In this document: positions 7,592 through 15,701 of the stretch, one piece after another | Layout of the letters: every line of letters starts with the position of its first letter | How positions within the stretch are numbered: the first letter of the stretch is position 1 | Translations under genes and position numbers: made by a program | Notes under the pieces: generated by a model | The model's database searches: none | What the model was told of the DNA's origin: nothing | The model's input: only the letters and a program-made list of their open reading frames with translations | Assembly: GCF_003952365.1 (NCBI RefSeq) | Contig: NZ_CP034443.1 | Coordinates: 1,605,001 to 1,669,000 of the forward strand | Length of the DNA: 64,000 nucleotides | From: Mesorhizobium sp. M9A.F.Ca.ET.002.03.1.2 | GTDB taxonomy: Bacteria > Pseudomonadota > Alphaproteobacteria > Rhizobiales > Rhizobiaceae | Direction of reading: 5' to 3'

Positions 7592-7984
7592 CTAATCGTC
7601 ATCATCGTCGTCCGATGAGCTGTCGTCGTCCGGCGTATCGACCTGGCAGCCGATGCCCCTGCAACCTTGATAATTGCCGTGCGTATCGAAGTTGGGATTG
7701 CCCTCTTTGTCGTACTGCGGTCTGTCGTCGATGCTTTGATCCCCGTCGTCGGGATCGTCGACCTTGCACCCGAGCCCACGGCATCCGATGTAGCGGCCTC
7801 GCGTATCGAAGTTGGGATTGCCGTTCCGGTCGAACTGCGGCCGGTCGTCAATCCTTCGATCCTGTTTTTGGGGCCTATCCACCAGGCAACCTGTCCCGCG
7901 ACAGCCATCATAGCCATCATCGGTTGTACAGCCCGCGAAGGCCAGCAACGCGGTGATCAGGGTCGCATAGAGTATGTATTTCAT
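7592..7984 (-). CDS. Lipoprotein with exact 40-residue Asp/Cys-rich repeats
   Basis: 130 residues. The lipobox LAFAGC places the acylated Cys at residue 19. The mature part holds three GCRGxGC motifs at residues 27-33, 67-73 and 107-113, exactly 40 residues apart, and two full repeats (about 45-84 and 85-124). Each contains DDRPQ[FY]D, a GNPNFDT segment and a Cys pair. The D-x-N-x-N-x-N-x-D spacing (residues 52-60) resembles Ca-binding loops, and the tail is DDDSSSDDDDDD. I know no named family with this repeat. It is likely an outer- or inner-membrane lipoprotein that could bind metal through Asp/Cys clusters (inference). Confidence 0.78.
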   Translation of the reverse strand: MKYILYATLITALLAFAGCTTDDGYDGCRGTGCLVDRPQKQDRRIDDRPQFDRNGNPNFDTRGRYIGCRGLGCKVDDPDDGDQSIDDRPQYDKEGNPNFDTHGNYQGCRGIGCQVDTPDDDSSSDDDDDD

Positions 7985-7986
7985 GA

Positions 7987-8220
7987 TTATACCCCTGGCT
8001 GGCTGGCGGCGACCGCTCGTTCGTCAGATCGATAGTCGATAGCCGATGGTGATCCGAACCAGATCCCGGCGATAAAGGGCCGCTTTAGGGTCTGCCCGAA
8101 CCTTATGGTCACCAGGCCGGAACCGTCCGGGATGGTGATGTTCCAGAGCCGTGGGAGGAGAGCGGACAGGATCGCCACGACGGCGACAATGCCAACGGCG
8201 ATAGCTGCCAGATCCGGCAT
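7987..8220 (-). CDS. Small single-pass membrane protein
   Basis: 77 residues. It starts at the ATG at 8220, preceded by a strong GGAGGGACAGAT ribosome-binding site, which supports a real gene. Residues 4-24 (LAAIAVGIVAVVAILSALLPRL) form one transmembrane helix; the rest (NITIPDGSGLVTIRFGQTLKRPF) is a short soluble tail. It ends 2 bp before the lipoprotein start, so the two are co-transcribed. Function unknown. Confidence 0.6.
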   Translation of the reverse strand: MPDLAAIAVGIVAVVAILSALLPRLWNITIPDGSGLVTIRFGQTLKRPFIAGIWFGSPSAIDYRSDERAVAASQPGV

Positions 8221-8708
8221 ATCTGTCCCTCCATCCGAAGGCTGTTACAGGCGACCATCCCGCTCCTGTCGGCCGCGTAAAGTCCTTCATGATCCGGTTT
8301 TGTTGCTGACCAAAGGCACAGCGTGCTGGAAGATTGCACGGAAGTGGAACATAAGGCAAGTTTAGATTCATACAGATGATTAAACTTTAAATTAGAAATT
8401 TCTAACAAGCTAAGATATTCTCTCCATTTGGGGGATTATTCCTTTAGCCGTTGCACAATATTGCAAACAACCCGGGATACGCCTTCCGGAATAGGCCATC
8501 GAACACAATCGCGTCGTAGCGATGCTGGCCGGCACGCAGGAAATCCCGGGATTGCCCGGATGTTCGCCCGTCAACCATCCCGGTCACCGCCGCCGCGTGC
8601 TCGCCATCTGCATCGATGTCTCACACATCAGTAATTGACGTTAGAACATTTCAATGTATGCTGCAGCACTGAGACATCATATCTCAAAGCTGAGCCGTAG
8701 GGTCTCCG
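8221..8708. other. Intergenic region with AT-rich palindrome
   Basis: Nearly 490 bp between divergent operons. No convincing gene is seen. It contains an AT-rich core (about 8360-8480) with the perfect 14-bp palindrome TTAGAAATTTCTAA at 8392-8405. Near the XRE gene there is AT-richer sequence (8625-8665). Promoters for the small-protein cluster (minus) and the XRE/Ehr operon (plus) must lie here, but no clear -35/-10 pair could be assigned. Confidence 0.5.
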
Positions 8709-9020
8709 GTGATAACTGCTCCACAATTGCGCGCCGCCAGGGCGCTTCTCGGTATAGACCAGCGCAGGCTTGCCGAGTTGTCCGGCCTTTCGGTTCCGAC
8801 AATTCAGCGCATGGAAGCCAGCGAGGCGATGATCCGGGGCAATGTCGATTCCTTGATGAAACTGATTGCGGCACTTGAGGCTGCCGGCATCGAGTTGATC
8901 GGGGAAGGCGCGACCAGCCAGGCTGGCGGACGTGGCGTGCGGCTGAAGGCGGGCCTCAATCCAGCCAGGATTTCCGGCGCCGACGATGCGGAAGCCGAGG
9001 TCGGCGGGAGCCTGCCGTGA
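8709..9020 (+). CDS. XRE-type helix-turn-helix regulator
   Basis: 103 residues from a GTG at 8709 with TAGGG upstream. The HTH spans about residues 4-37: APQLRAARALLGIDQRRLAELSGLSVPTIQRMEAS, a classic Cro/CI helix pair. The middle (SLMKLIAALEAAGIELIGEG) matches the short XRE proteins common in rhizobia that end in GVRL. It overlaps the next gene by 4 bp (GTGA), so it is the first gene of the hydrogenase-4-like operon and probably regulates it. The ligand is unknown. Confidence 0.82.
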   Translation: MITAPQLRAARALLGIDQRRLAELSGLSVPTIQRMEASEAMIRGNVDSLMKLIAALEAAGIELIGEGATSQAGGRGVRLKAGLNPARISGADDAEAEVGGSLP

Positions 9021-11035
9021 CGTCGATCGTTGCTCTTCTCTTGTGGGGTGTCGCCGCATTCTTGGGAACCGCCATATTGGCTGTCGCCGTCAGTCGGCGC
9101 GGTTCGGCAACACATCTGGTCTATGGCGCAACCCTCGGCGTCTCGGCCGTCATGTTCGCGATCGCCGCAGCGGGGCTGACAGGCAACCCTGCCGGCGTGT
9201 CCACTGTTACGCTGCCGCTCGGGCTGCCGTGGATCGGCGCTCATTTCCGTCTCGACGCGCTGTCGGCATTCTTTCTGGTCGTCGTCGATCTGGGCGGCGC
9301 CGTGGCCAGCCTCTATGGGCTTGGCTACGGCCATCACGAACCTGCGCCGCACCGGGTGCTGCCGTTCTTCCCGGCCTTCCTTGCCGGCATGAATCTTGTC
9401 GTGCTGGCCGACGACGCCTTCGCCTTCCTGCTGTCCTGGGAATTCATGTCGCTCGCTTCGTGGGCGCTCGTCATGGCGCATCATCGCGAACAGGACAATA
9501 CACGGGCGGGCTACATCTATCTGGTGATGGCGAGCTTCGGCACACTGGCGCTGCTGCTCGCTTTCGGCCTGCTGGCCGGACCGGACGGAACCTACACATT
9601 CGACGCGATGCGAGCCGCCGAGCCAAGCCGGTTCGCCGCCGCCGCCGTCCTGGTTCTCATGCTGCTCGGCGCCGGCTCCAAGGCAGGCCTTGTCCCGCTC
9701 CACGTCTGGCTGCCGCTCGCTCATCCGGCGGCGCCAAGCCATGTCTCGGCCCTGATGAGCGGCGTCATGACGAAGGTCGCTGTCTATGGCTTCATACGCG
9801 TCATTTTCGACCTGCTCGGTCAGCCGGCATGGTGGTCCGGCGTCGTCGTGCTTTTCCTCGGCGGCCTGACGGCGGTCCTCGGCATCCTCTACGCCTTGAT
9901 GGAAAAGGACCTCAAGCGGCTCCTTGCCTACAGCACCATCGAAAACATCGGCGTCATCTTCGTCAGCCTCGGTCTCGCGCTCGCCTTCAAGGCCAACGCG
10001 ATGCCGTCGGCCGCGGCACTGGCGCTCACCGCAGCACTCTTCCACGTTCTCAACCATTCCCTTTTCAAGAGCCTGCTGTTTTTCGGCGCGGGCGCCGTAC
10101 TCACGGTGACCGGCGAGCGCAATATGGAGAAGCTGGGCGGTCTTATCCATCGCATGCCGCTGACCAGCTTTGTCTTTCTCGTCGGCTGCGTTTCGATCTC
10201 GGCACTTCCGCCCTTCAACGGCTTCGTCTCCGAATGGCTGGCCTTCCAGGCCATATTGCAGAGCCCCGATCTGCCGCAATGGGGACTGAAGGTGATGGTG
10301 CCCGCTGTCGGTGGCCTGCTGGCGCTGTCGGCGGCGCTGGCCGCCGCCTGTTTCGTCAAGGCGTTCGGCATCACGTTTCTCGGCCGGCCGCGCTCCGCGG
10401 CGGTGGAGCAGGCGCAAGAGGTCGATCGCTACGCGCTGGCGGCGATGTTCGTTCTCGCTGCCCTTTGTCTGCTTGCCGGCATTCTGCCGGGCTTGGTCAT
10501 AGACGGTCTTTCACCGGTGACGCTTTCGCTCATCGGCAACCGCATGCCGGTGCAGATGGCGCAGCCCTGGCTGTCGATCGTGCCGATCGCCGAGAGCCGC
10601 AGCTCCTACAACGGCCTGCTGGTGTTTGTGTTCATTGCAATCTCCGCATCGCTTGCGGCGTTCGTCATCCACCGCTTCGCCTCCCATGCGCTGCGGCGCG
10701 GTCCCGCTTGGGGTTGCGGCTTTCCCGACGTCACGCCGGCCGCGCAATACACGGCCGTCAGTTTCGCGCAGCCCATTCGCCGCGTCTTCGGCACATTCGC
10801 ATTCCGTGCCCGGGAAAAGGTGGAAATGCCGCCGCCGGGCGCCACCGCTCCGGCACGTCTCACGGTGGAAATCCACGATGTGGTCTGGGAGACTTTCTAC
10901 CAGCCGATCGCCGGCGCTGTCGGCTATGCGACCGAAAAGCTGAACCATCTGCAATTCCTGACCATCCGGCGCTATCTGACCCTGGTCTTCCTCTACCTCG
11001 TCACCTTGCTTCTGGTGCTCGCGCTATGGCCCTGA
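9017..11035 (+). CDS. hyfB: Hydrogenase-4 subunit B-like / NuoL-type antiporter subunit
   Basis: A 672-residue polytopic membrane protein with about 14-16 helices. The proton-translocating antiporter core includes GAGSKAGLVPLHVWLPLAHPAAPSHVSALMSGVMTK (the Lys-containing channel helix), YALMEKDLKRLLAYSTIENIG, and NHSLFKSLLFFGAGAV. The length and a long C-terminal extension fit HyfB/HycC. The GTG start at 9017 follows GGGAG and overlaps the XRE gene. In related complexes this subunit pumps H+ or Na+. All downstream complex genes overlap, indicating one transcript. Confidence 0.9.
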   Translation: MTSIVALLLWGVAAFLGTAILAVAVSRRGSATHLVYGATLGVSAVMFAIAAAGLTGNPAGVSTVTLPLGLPWIGAHFRLDALSAFFLVVVDLGGAVASLYGLGYGHHEPAPHRVLPFFPAFLAGMNLVVLADDAFAFLLSWEFMSLASWALVMAHHREQDNTRAGYIYLVMASFGTLALLLAFGLLAGPDGTYTFDAMRAAEPSRFAAAAVLVLMLLGAGSKAGLVPLHVWLPLAHPAAPSHVSALMSGVMTKVAVYGFIRVIFDLLGQPAWWSGVVVLFLGGLTAVLGILYALMEKDLKRLLAYSTIENIGVIFVSLGLALAFKANAMPSAAALALTAALFHVLNHSLFKSLLFFGAGAVLTVTGERNMEKLGGLIHRMPLTSFVFLVGCVSISALPPFNGFVSEWLAFQAILQSPDLPQWGLKVMVPAVGGLLALSAALAAACFVKAFGITFLGRPRSAAVEQAQEVDRYALAAMFVLAALCLLAGILPGLVIDGLSPVTLSLIGNRMPVQMAQPWLSIVPIAESRSSYNGLLVFVFIAISASLAAFVIHRFASHALRRGPAWGCGFPDVTPAAQYTAVSFAQPIRRVFGTFAFRAREKVEMPPPGATAPARLTVEIHDVVWETFYQPIAGAVGYATEKLNHLQFLTIRRYLTLVFLYLVTLLLVLALWP

Positions 11036-11982
11036 TCCTTGAACTGGCCGTCCAGGGCGCGCAAATGGTGCTGGTGCTTTTGCTGGCGCCGCTGCTGACC
11101 GGCTTCGTGCGCAAGGTGAAGGCGAGACTGCTGCGTCGCCGGGGACCTTCGCTGATCCAGCCCTACCGCGATCTCCTGCGGCTGATGCGCAAGGAGGTCG
11201 TCCTGGCCGACAACGCATCCTGGCTGTTTCGCGTCATACCCTATCTGATCTTTGCCGCCACATGGGTCGCCGCCGCGCTCATCCCGACATTCGCCACCGG
11301 CCTCACCTTCAGCTGGACCGCCGATCTCATCGCCATCGTCGCGCTGCTTGGCAGCGCGCGTTTCTTCCTGGCTCTGGCGGGCATGGATGCCGGCACGAGC
11401 TTTGGCGGCATCGGCGCAAGCCGCGAGGTGATGATCGCTTCATTGGCCGAGCCCGCCATGCTTTTGATCGTGTTCAGCCTGGCGCTCGTCGCCGGCGCGA
11501 CGCAACTCTCCACCGTTGCCGCCGTCATGGGCTCGCCGGAGGTCGGCCTGCGGGTATCGCTCGGCATGTCGCTGATCGCTCTCGTCATGGTGGCGCTCGC
11601 CGAAAACGCCCGCATACCCGTGGACAATCCATCCACCCACCTGGAACTCACCATGGTTCACGAGGCGATGGTGCTGGAATATTCCGGCCGCCACCTGGCG
11701 ATGATCGAGTTCGCCGCCTTCCTCAAGCTGCTGCTCTACGTGTCGCTGATTTCCTGCGTCTTCATTCCGTGGGGGCTGGTGACCGCCCGGTCCGGGCTGG
11801 GAGCTTATGCCCTGGGCGTCGCTGTCTACATCGGCAAGCTTGCCGTGAGCGGCATTCTGCTTGCGGTGTTCGAGACCGCCATCGCCAAGATGCGCGTTTT
11901 CCGCGTCCCGGATTTCCTCGGCGCCGCCCTCATGCTGGCGCTGCTCGGCACGCTCTTGCTGTTCGTCTCACGGAGCCTTTGA
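11026..11982 (+). CDS. hyfC: Hydrogenase-4 subunit C-like / NuoH-type membrane anchor
   Basis: 318 residues, about 8 helices. Signature segments are GPSLIQPYRDLLRLMRKE near residue 41 and the NuoH/HycD loops ENARIPVDNPSTHLELTMVHEAMVLEYSGRHLAMIEFAAFLK (residues about 197-235). This subunit joins the peripheral arm to the antiporter modules and provides the quinone-like cavity entry in complex I relatives. The ATG at 11026 lies inside the end of the previous gene (10-bp overlap). Confidence 0.9.
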   Translation: MALILELAVQGAQMVLVLLLAPLLTGFVRKVKARLLRRRGPSLIQPYRDLLRLMRKEVVLADNASWLFRVIPYLIFAATWVAAALIPTFATGLTFSWTADLIAIVALLGSARFFLALAGMDAGTSFGGIGASREVMIASLAEPAMLLIVFSLALVAGATQLSTVAAVMGSPEVGLRVSLGMSLIALVMVALAENARIPVDNPSTHLELTMVHEAMVLEYSGRHLAMIEFAAFLKLLLYVSLISCVFIPWGLVTARSGLGAYALGVAVYIGKLAVSGILLAVFETAIAKMRVFRVPDFLGAALMLALLGTLLLFVSRSL

Positions 11983-12644
11983 TGAACGGTCTCACCTTCG
12001 ATATCGCTCATCTGCTCGCCGGCGGCCTGGTTCTGGTCAGTTTCATGATGCTGTACCAGGATCGCCTGTTTGCGCTGATCAACGTCTTTGCGCTTCATGC
12101 GATCGTGCTGGCTTTGTCGGTGGCCTGGCAGGCCTACGTCCAGGACGCCCATCACCTTTATGTCACCGCGGCGATCGCCCTCATCTTCAAGGCGATCGTC
12201 ATTCCCGTCGGGCTTCATCGCATCATCCAGCGGCTCGGCATCCATCGCGACATCGAGACCGCCGTCGGCATCGGTCCGACCATGCTGGCCGGCATCGGCC
12301 TGGTGGCCCTGTCGATGGTGCTGATGCTGCGGGTCACGCCTGAAGCCGATCCGCTGGCGCGCGAGGATCTGGCCTTCGCGCTGTCGATAATATTGCTAGG
12401 CCTGCTGGTGATGGTCACCCGCCGCAACGCCGTCAGCCAGGTTGTCGGCTTCATGTCGCTGGAGAACGGCCTGGTGCTGGCCGCCACCGGCGCCAAGGGC
12501 ATGCCGCTGGTCGTCGAGATCAGCGTCGCCTTCTCGATCCTGATCGCCTTCATCGTCATCGGCGTCTTCCTGTTCCGCATCCGCGAAAGGTTCGATTCGG
12601 TCGATGTCGGTGCACTCGACGACTACAGGGGAGAACGCCGTTGA
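11982..12644 (+). CDS. hyfE: Hydrogenase-4 component E-like membrane protein
   Basis: 220 residues, about 7 helices, with the HyfE pattern: an N-terminal NuoK-like region (HAIVLALSVAWQAY...AIALIFKAIVIPVGLHRII) and a C-terminal GFMSLENGLVLAATGAKGMPLVVEISVAFSILIAFIVIGVFLFRI. The conserved Glu in SLENG and the Lys in FKAIVIP are NuoK-type proton-path residues. The ATG at 11982 overlaps the previous TGA by one base. Confidence 0.88.
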   Translation: MNGLTFDIAHLLAGGLVLVSFMMLYQDRLFALINVFALHAIVLALSVAWQAYVQDAHHLYVTAAIALIFKAIVIPVGLHRIIQRLGIHRDIETAVGIGPTMLAGIGLVALSMVLMLRVTPEADPLAREDLAFALSIILLGLLVMVTRRNAVSQVVGFMSLENGLVLAATGAKGMPLVVEISVAFSILIAFIVIGVFLFRIRERFDSVDVGALDDYRGERR

Positions 12645-14089
12645 CCGCTCCCTTCGATGCGGTGGCCGCCATCCTGCTGATCCCCGTCGGCGCGGCAGCG
12701 CTTCTGGCGGCGCTGCCGAACTACAAGATGTCGGCGGGCCTGAACGTCGCGGCGAGCTTCCTGACCTTGCTCGCCGCGCTGTCACTGTTCGTCACCGACC
12801 GGCCGCAACCCGGCCAGTACCTGCTTGTCGACGATCTCAACATCGTTTTCATCGTGCTCAACACATTCGTCGGCTTCACCACCAGCGTGTTCAGCGCCTC
12901 CTACATTGCGCACGAGCTGGAGACCGGCCGGCTGACCGCGCCGAACCTGCGCTTCTATCATGCGATGTACCAGATCATGATGTTCGGCATGAACCTCGCC
13001 TTCGTGTCGAACAATATCGGTCTGATGTGGGTGGCGGTGGAGCTTGCCACGCTGACCACCGTGCTCATGGTCGGCATCTACCGCACGCATGAGGCGCTGG
13101 AGGCCGCCTGGAAATACTTCATCCTGGGAAGCGTCGGCATCGCGCTTGCGCTGTTCGGCACCATCCTCGTCTACATGGCCGCGCAGCCGGTCGTCGGCGA
13201 GGGCACCGATGCCATGGTCTGGACGGTGCTTATCGAACAGGCGGCGCGTTTCGACCCGGCCTTGCTCAACGTCGCCTTCGTCTTCCTGCTGCTCGGCTAC
13301 GGCACCAAGGTCGGTCTTGCCCCCTTGCACGCCTGGCTGCCCGATGCGCATGCCGAAGGCCCGACGCCGATCTCGGCGGTGCTGTCGGGCCTGCTGCTGA
13401 ATGTCGCGCTCTATGCCGTGCTGCGCTTCAAGCTGCTGCTCGCCGCGAGCCCGGAGGCGATAGCGCCTGGACCACTGATGGTTGCGATGGGGCTCACCTC
13501 GCTCATCTTCGCGGCCTTCATGCTCTACCGCCGGCGCGACATCAAACGCCTGTTCGCCTACTCCTCGATCGAGCACATGGGCATCATCGTCTTCGCGTTC
13601 GGCATGGGCGGCCCGCTGGCGAACTTCGCCGGCCTGCTGCACATGGTCATGCACAGCCTGACCAAGTCGGCGATCTTCTTCGCCGTCGGCCACATCGCGC
13701 AGGTCAAGGGAACGCAAAAGATCGCCGACATAAGGGGGCTGACGGAAACCCATCCCGGGCTTGGCTGGGCGCTGGTCATCGGCGTCGTTGCCATTGCCGG
13801 CCTGCCGCCGCTCGGCATCTTCATGAGCGAATTCCTGGTCGTGAGCTCGACCTTCGCAAGACAGCCGCTGCTGGCGATCCCTTTGGTGTTCGGGCTTCTC
13901 ATCGCCTTCGGCGCGCTGCTGCTGCGGCTGACCGGCGTCGCCTTCGGCGAGCCGCGCGGCAGCACAGCACCCGTCGAGGCATCCTACGTGCCGATGTATT
14001 CCCACCTGGCGCTGGTGGCTGGCGCCGGCATCTACCTGCCGGCACCTCTGGTCACCTGGTTCCAGCACGTCGCGACCATCCTGGGATGA
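12641..14089 (+). CDS. hyfF: Hydrogenase-4 component F-like / NuoN-NuoL antiporter subunit
   Basis: A 482-residue, 14-helix antiporter-type subunit. Key regions are MWVAVELATLTTVLMVGIYRT, GYGTKVGLAPLHAWLPDAHAEGPTPISAVLSG (Lys channel), RRRDIKRLFAYSSIEHMG and LLHMVMHSLTKSAIFFAVGHI. The start is TTG at 12641 within a TTGA overlap. Together with the HyfB-like protein it gives the complex two antiporter modules. Confidence 0.9.
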   Translation: MTAPFDAVAAILLIPVGAAALLAALPNYKMSAGLNVAASFLTLLAALSLFVTDRPQPGQYLLVDDLNIVFIVLNTFVGFTTSVFSASYIAHELETGRLTAPNLRFYHAMYQIMMFGMNLAFVSNNIGLMWVAVELATLTTVLMVGIYRTHEALEAAWKYFILGSVGIALALFGTILVYMAAQPVVGEGTDAMVWTVLIEQAARFDPALLNVAFVFLLLGYGTKVGLAPLHAWLPDAHAEGPTPISAVLSGLLLNVALYAVLRFKLLLAASPEAIAPGPLMVAMGLTSLIFAAFMLYRRRDIKRLFAYSSIEHMGIIVFAFGMGGPLANFAGLLHMVMHSLTKSAIFFAVGHIAQVKGTQKIADIRGLTETHPGLGWALVIGVVAIAGLPPLGIFMSEFLVVSSTFARQPLLAIPLVFGLLIAFGALLLRLTGVAFGEPRGSTAPVEASYVPMYSHLALVAGAGIYLPAPLVTWFQHVATILG

Positions 14090-15633
14090 AGCGGATGAGC
14101 AAGAGAAAGATGCCCGCGCTGACCGGCCTCATCGAGGCCGGCCGCCCTGTCGAGCACCACGCCCCGTGGCGGCGCGCCATGGTGGCGCCGAAAGCCTGGA
14201 ACCTTGCCGTCGAGCAGCTTGCCGAGGGCCGCTGGAGCCTGCTCGGTCTTTGGGGCGAGCCGGACACCGTCCACATGGCGCTTCTCGACGCGGCCGATAT
14301 CGGCGTCATCAGCCTGAAATGCCCCGGCGGCCGCTACCCGTCGGTCGGCCAGCTTCATCCGCCGGCCCTGCGCCTCGAGCGCGCCGCCGCGGACCTGTTC
14401 GGGCTCTCGCCGCAAGGACTTCCCGATACACGCCGCTGGCTCGATCACGGCCAATGGGGCATCGGCAATCCGCTGGGAATGCCGGCTCAGGCGCCGGCCA
14501 CGGCATCCTCCTACCGCTTCCTTCCCGCCGAAGGCGACAGCCTGCACCAGATCCCGGTCGGGCCGGTGCATGCCGGCATCATCGAGCCCGGGCATTTTCG
14601 CTTCACGGCAAGCGGCGAAACGGTTGTCCGGCTGGAAGAGCGTCTCGGCTACGTGCACAAGGGCATCGAAGGCCTGATGGCGGGTTCGCCTGTCGAGCGC
14701 GCGGCCCAACTGGCGGGCCGGACGTCCGGCGACAGCACCGTCGCCTATTCGCTTGCCTTTGCCCGCGCGGCCGAGGCGGCACTCGGTGTCGAGGCTCCGC
14801 CGCGCGCGGTCTGGCTGCGGGCGCTGATGGCCGAGCTGGAGCGCCTTGCCAACCACCTCGGCGATATCGGCGCCATCTGCAACGACGCTGCCTTCGCGCT
14901 CATGCTTGCCCATTGCGGCGTACTGCGCGAACGCGTCTTGCGCGCCGGCGATGCGGCCTTCGGCCACCGCCTGATGCGCGACCGCATCGTGCCCGGCGGG
15001 GTGGCAAGCGACCTGGGCGAAGCGGGGACGGCCGCGATTCTGTCCGCGATCACCGAGATCAGGCAGCGCTTTCCGCATCTGGTCGAACTCTACGACAACA
15101 CGGCATCGCTGCAGGACCGCACCGTCGCCACCGGCCGGCTCAAGCCGGAACTCGCCCGGCAATACGCAGCGGGCGGCTATGTCGGCCGCGCCTCCGGCCG
15201 GGCCTTCGATGCGCGCCGCAGCCCGGGCTATGCGCCCTATGACGAACTCGCCTTCGACGTCCCTGTCCTCCAGGAGGGCGACGTGAATGCGCGCGTCTGG
15301 ATCCGCATCCGCGAGGTCGAGCAGAGCCTGTCGCTGGTCGAACAGATCCTGCAAAAACTGCCCGGCGGCCCGATCCGCGTCGGCATCCCCGAGCCGGATG
15401 GGCCACGTGGAGGCATGGCGCTAGAGGGTATGGCGCTGGTCGAGGGCTTCCGCGGCGACATCCTGGCCTGGCTGCGCATCGGCGCCGGCGGCATGGTCGA
15501 GCGCTGCCACCTGCGCGACCCGTCATGGTTTCAATGGCCGTTGCTTGAAGCGACGATCGAGGGCAACATCGTCGCCGACTTTCCGCTCTGCAACAAGTCG
15601 TTCAACTGCTCCTATTCCGGCCACGATCTCTAG
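14086..15633 (+). CDS. NiFe-hydrogenase large-subunit homologue lacking Ni ligands (Ehr/HyfG-like)
   Basis: 515 residues: an N-terminal NuoC-like domain (to about 140) fused to a NuoD/hydrogenase large-subunit domain, as in HyfG/HycE. In active NiFe enzymes the first ligand pair is in R-x-C-G-x-C; here the same site reads RTSGDS (residues 212-217) with no Cys. The second motif DPCxxC is replaced by a tail with Cys at 502 and 508 only (LCNKSFNCSYSGHDL). No C-terminal maturation peptide is apparent. It therefore cannot hold a normal NiFe centre and fits the energy-converting-hydrogenase-related class. The ATGA overlap with the previous gene shows coupling. Confidence 0.87.
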   Translation: MKRMSKRKMPALTGLIEAGRPVEHHAPWRRAMVAPKAWNLAVEQLAEGRWSLLGLWGEPDTVHMALLDAADIGVISLKCPGGRYPSVGQLHPPALRLERAAADLFGLSPQGLPDTRRWLDHGQWGIGNPLGMPAQAPATASSYRFLPAEGDSLHQIPVGPVHAGIIEPGHFRFTASGETVVRLEERLGYVHKGIEGLMAGSPVERAAQLAGRTSGDSTVAYSLAFARAAEAALGVEAPPRAVWLRALMAELERLANHLGDIGAICNDAAFALMLAHCGVLRERVLRAGDAAFGHRLMRDRIVPGGVASDLGEAGTAAILSAITEIRQRFPHLVELYDNTASLQDRTVATGRLKPELARQYAAGGYVGRASGRAFDARRSPGYAPYDELAFDVPVLQEGDVNARVWIRIREVEQSLSLVEQILQKLPGGPIRVGIPEPDGPRGGMALEGMALVEGFRGDILAWLRIGAGGMVERCHLRDPSWFQWPLLEATIEGNIVADFPLCNKSFNCSYSGHDL

Positions 15634-15681
15634 ACCATGATCCCGAACCGAAGGTCGGCGAAAGCAAAAAGAATCATGGTC
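15633..15681. repeat. Short palindromic intergenic element (stem-loop)
   Basis: Imperfect inverted repeat starting GACCATGAT (15633-15641) and ending ATCATGGTC (15673-15681) around a 31-nt loop, placed exactly between the large- and small-subunit genes. The outer arms match over 9 bp. I recall a similar CATGAT...ATCATG element between many Mesorhizobium genes. It could tune expression of the small subunit. Confidence 0.6.
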
Positions 15682-15701
15682 AAACAAGAAGGCACGCAGC
15701 C

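Noticed and set aside
8428..8634. Possible 68-residue protein in the intergenic region before the XRE gene
   Set aside because: Arg/Ser/Pro-rich sequence without a good ribosome-binding site or recognisable features; likely noncoding.
8804..10417. Long minus-strand open frame (537 codons) opposite the hyfB-like gene
   Set aside because: It is an antisense shadow of a GC-rich gene; the product is Arg/Gln/Asp-rich with no recognisable domain and no ribosome-binding site.
8986..11982. Plus-strand frame of 998 codons spanning two hydrogenase-like genes
   Set aside because: Only its last 318 codons (from 11026) encode the real NuoH-type protein; the first part is an out-of-frame shadow of the hyfB-like gene.
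14086..15633. Calling the large subunit an active NiFe hydrogenase
   Set aside because: Both cysteine ligand pairs are missing (RTSGDS; C502 and C508 not in a CxxC), so no Ni site can form.
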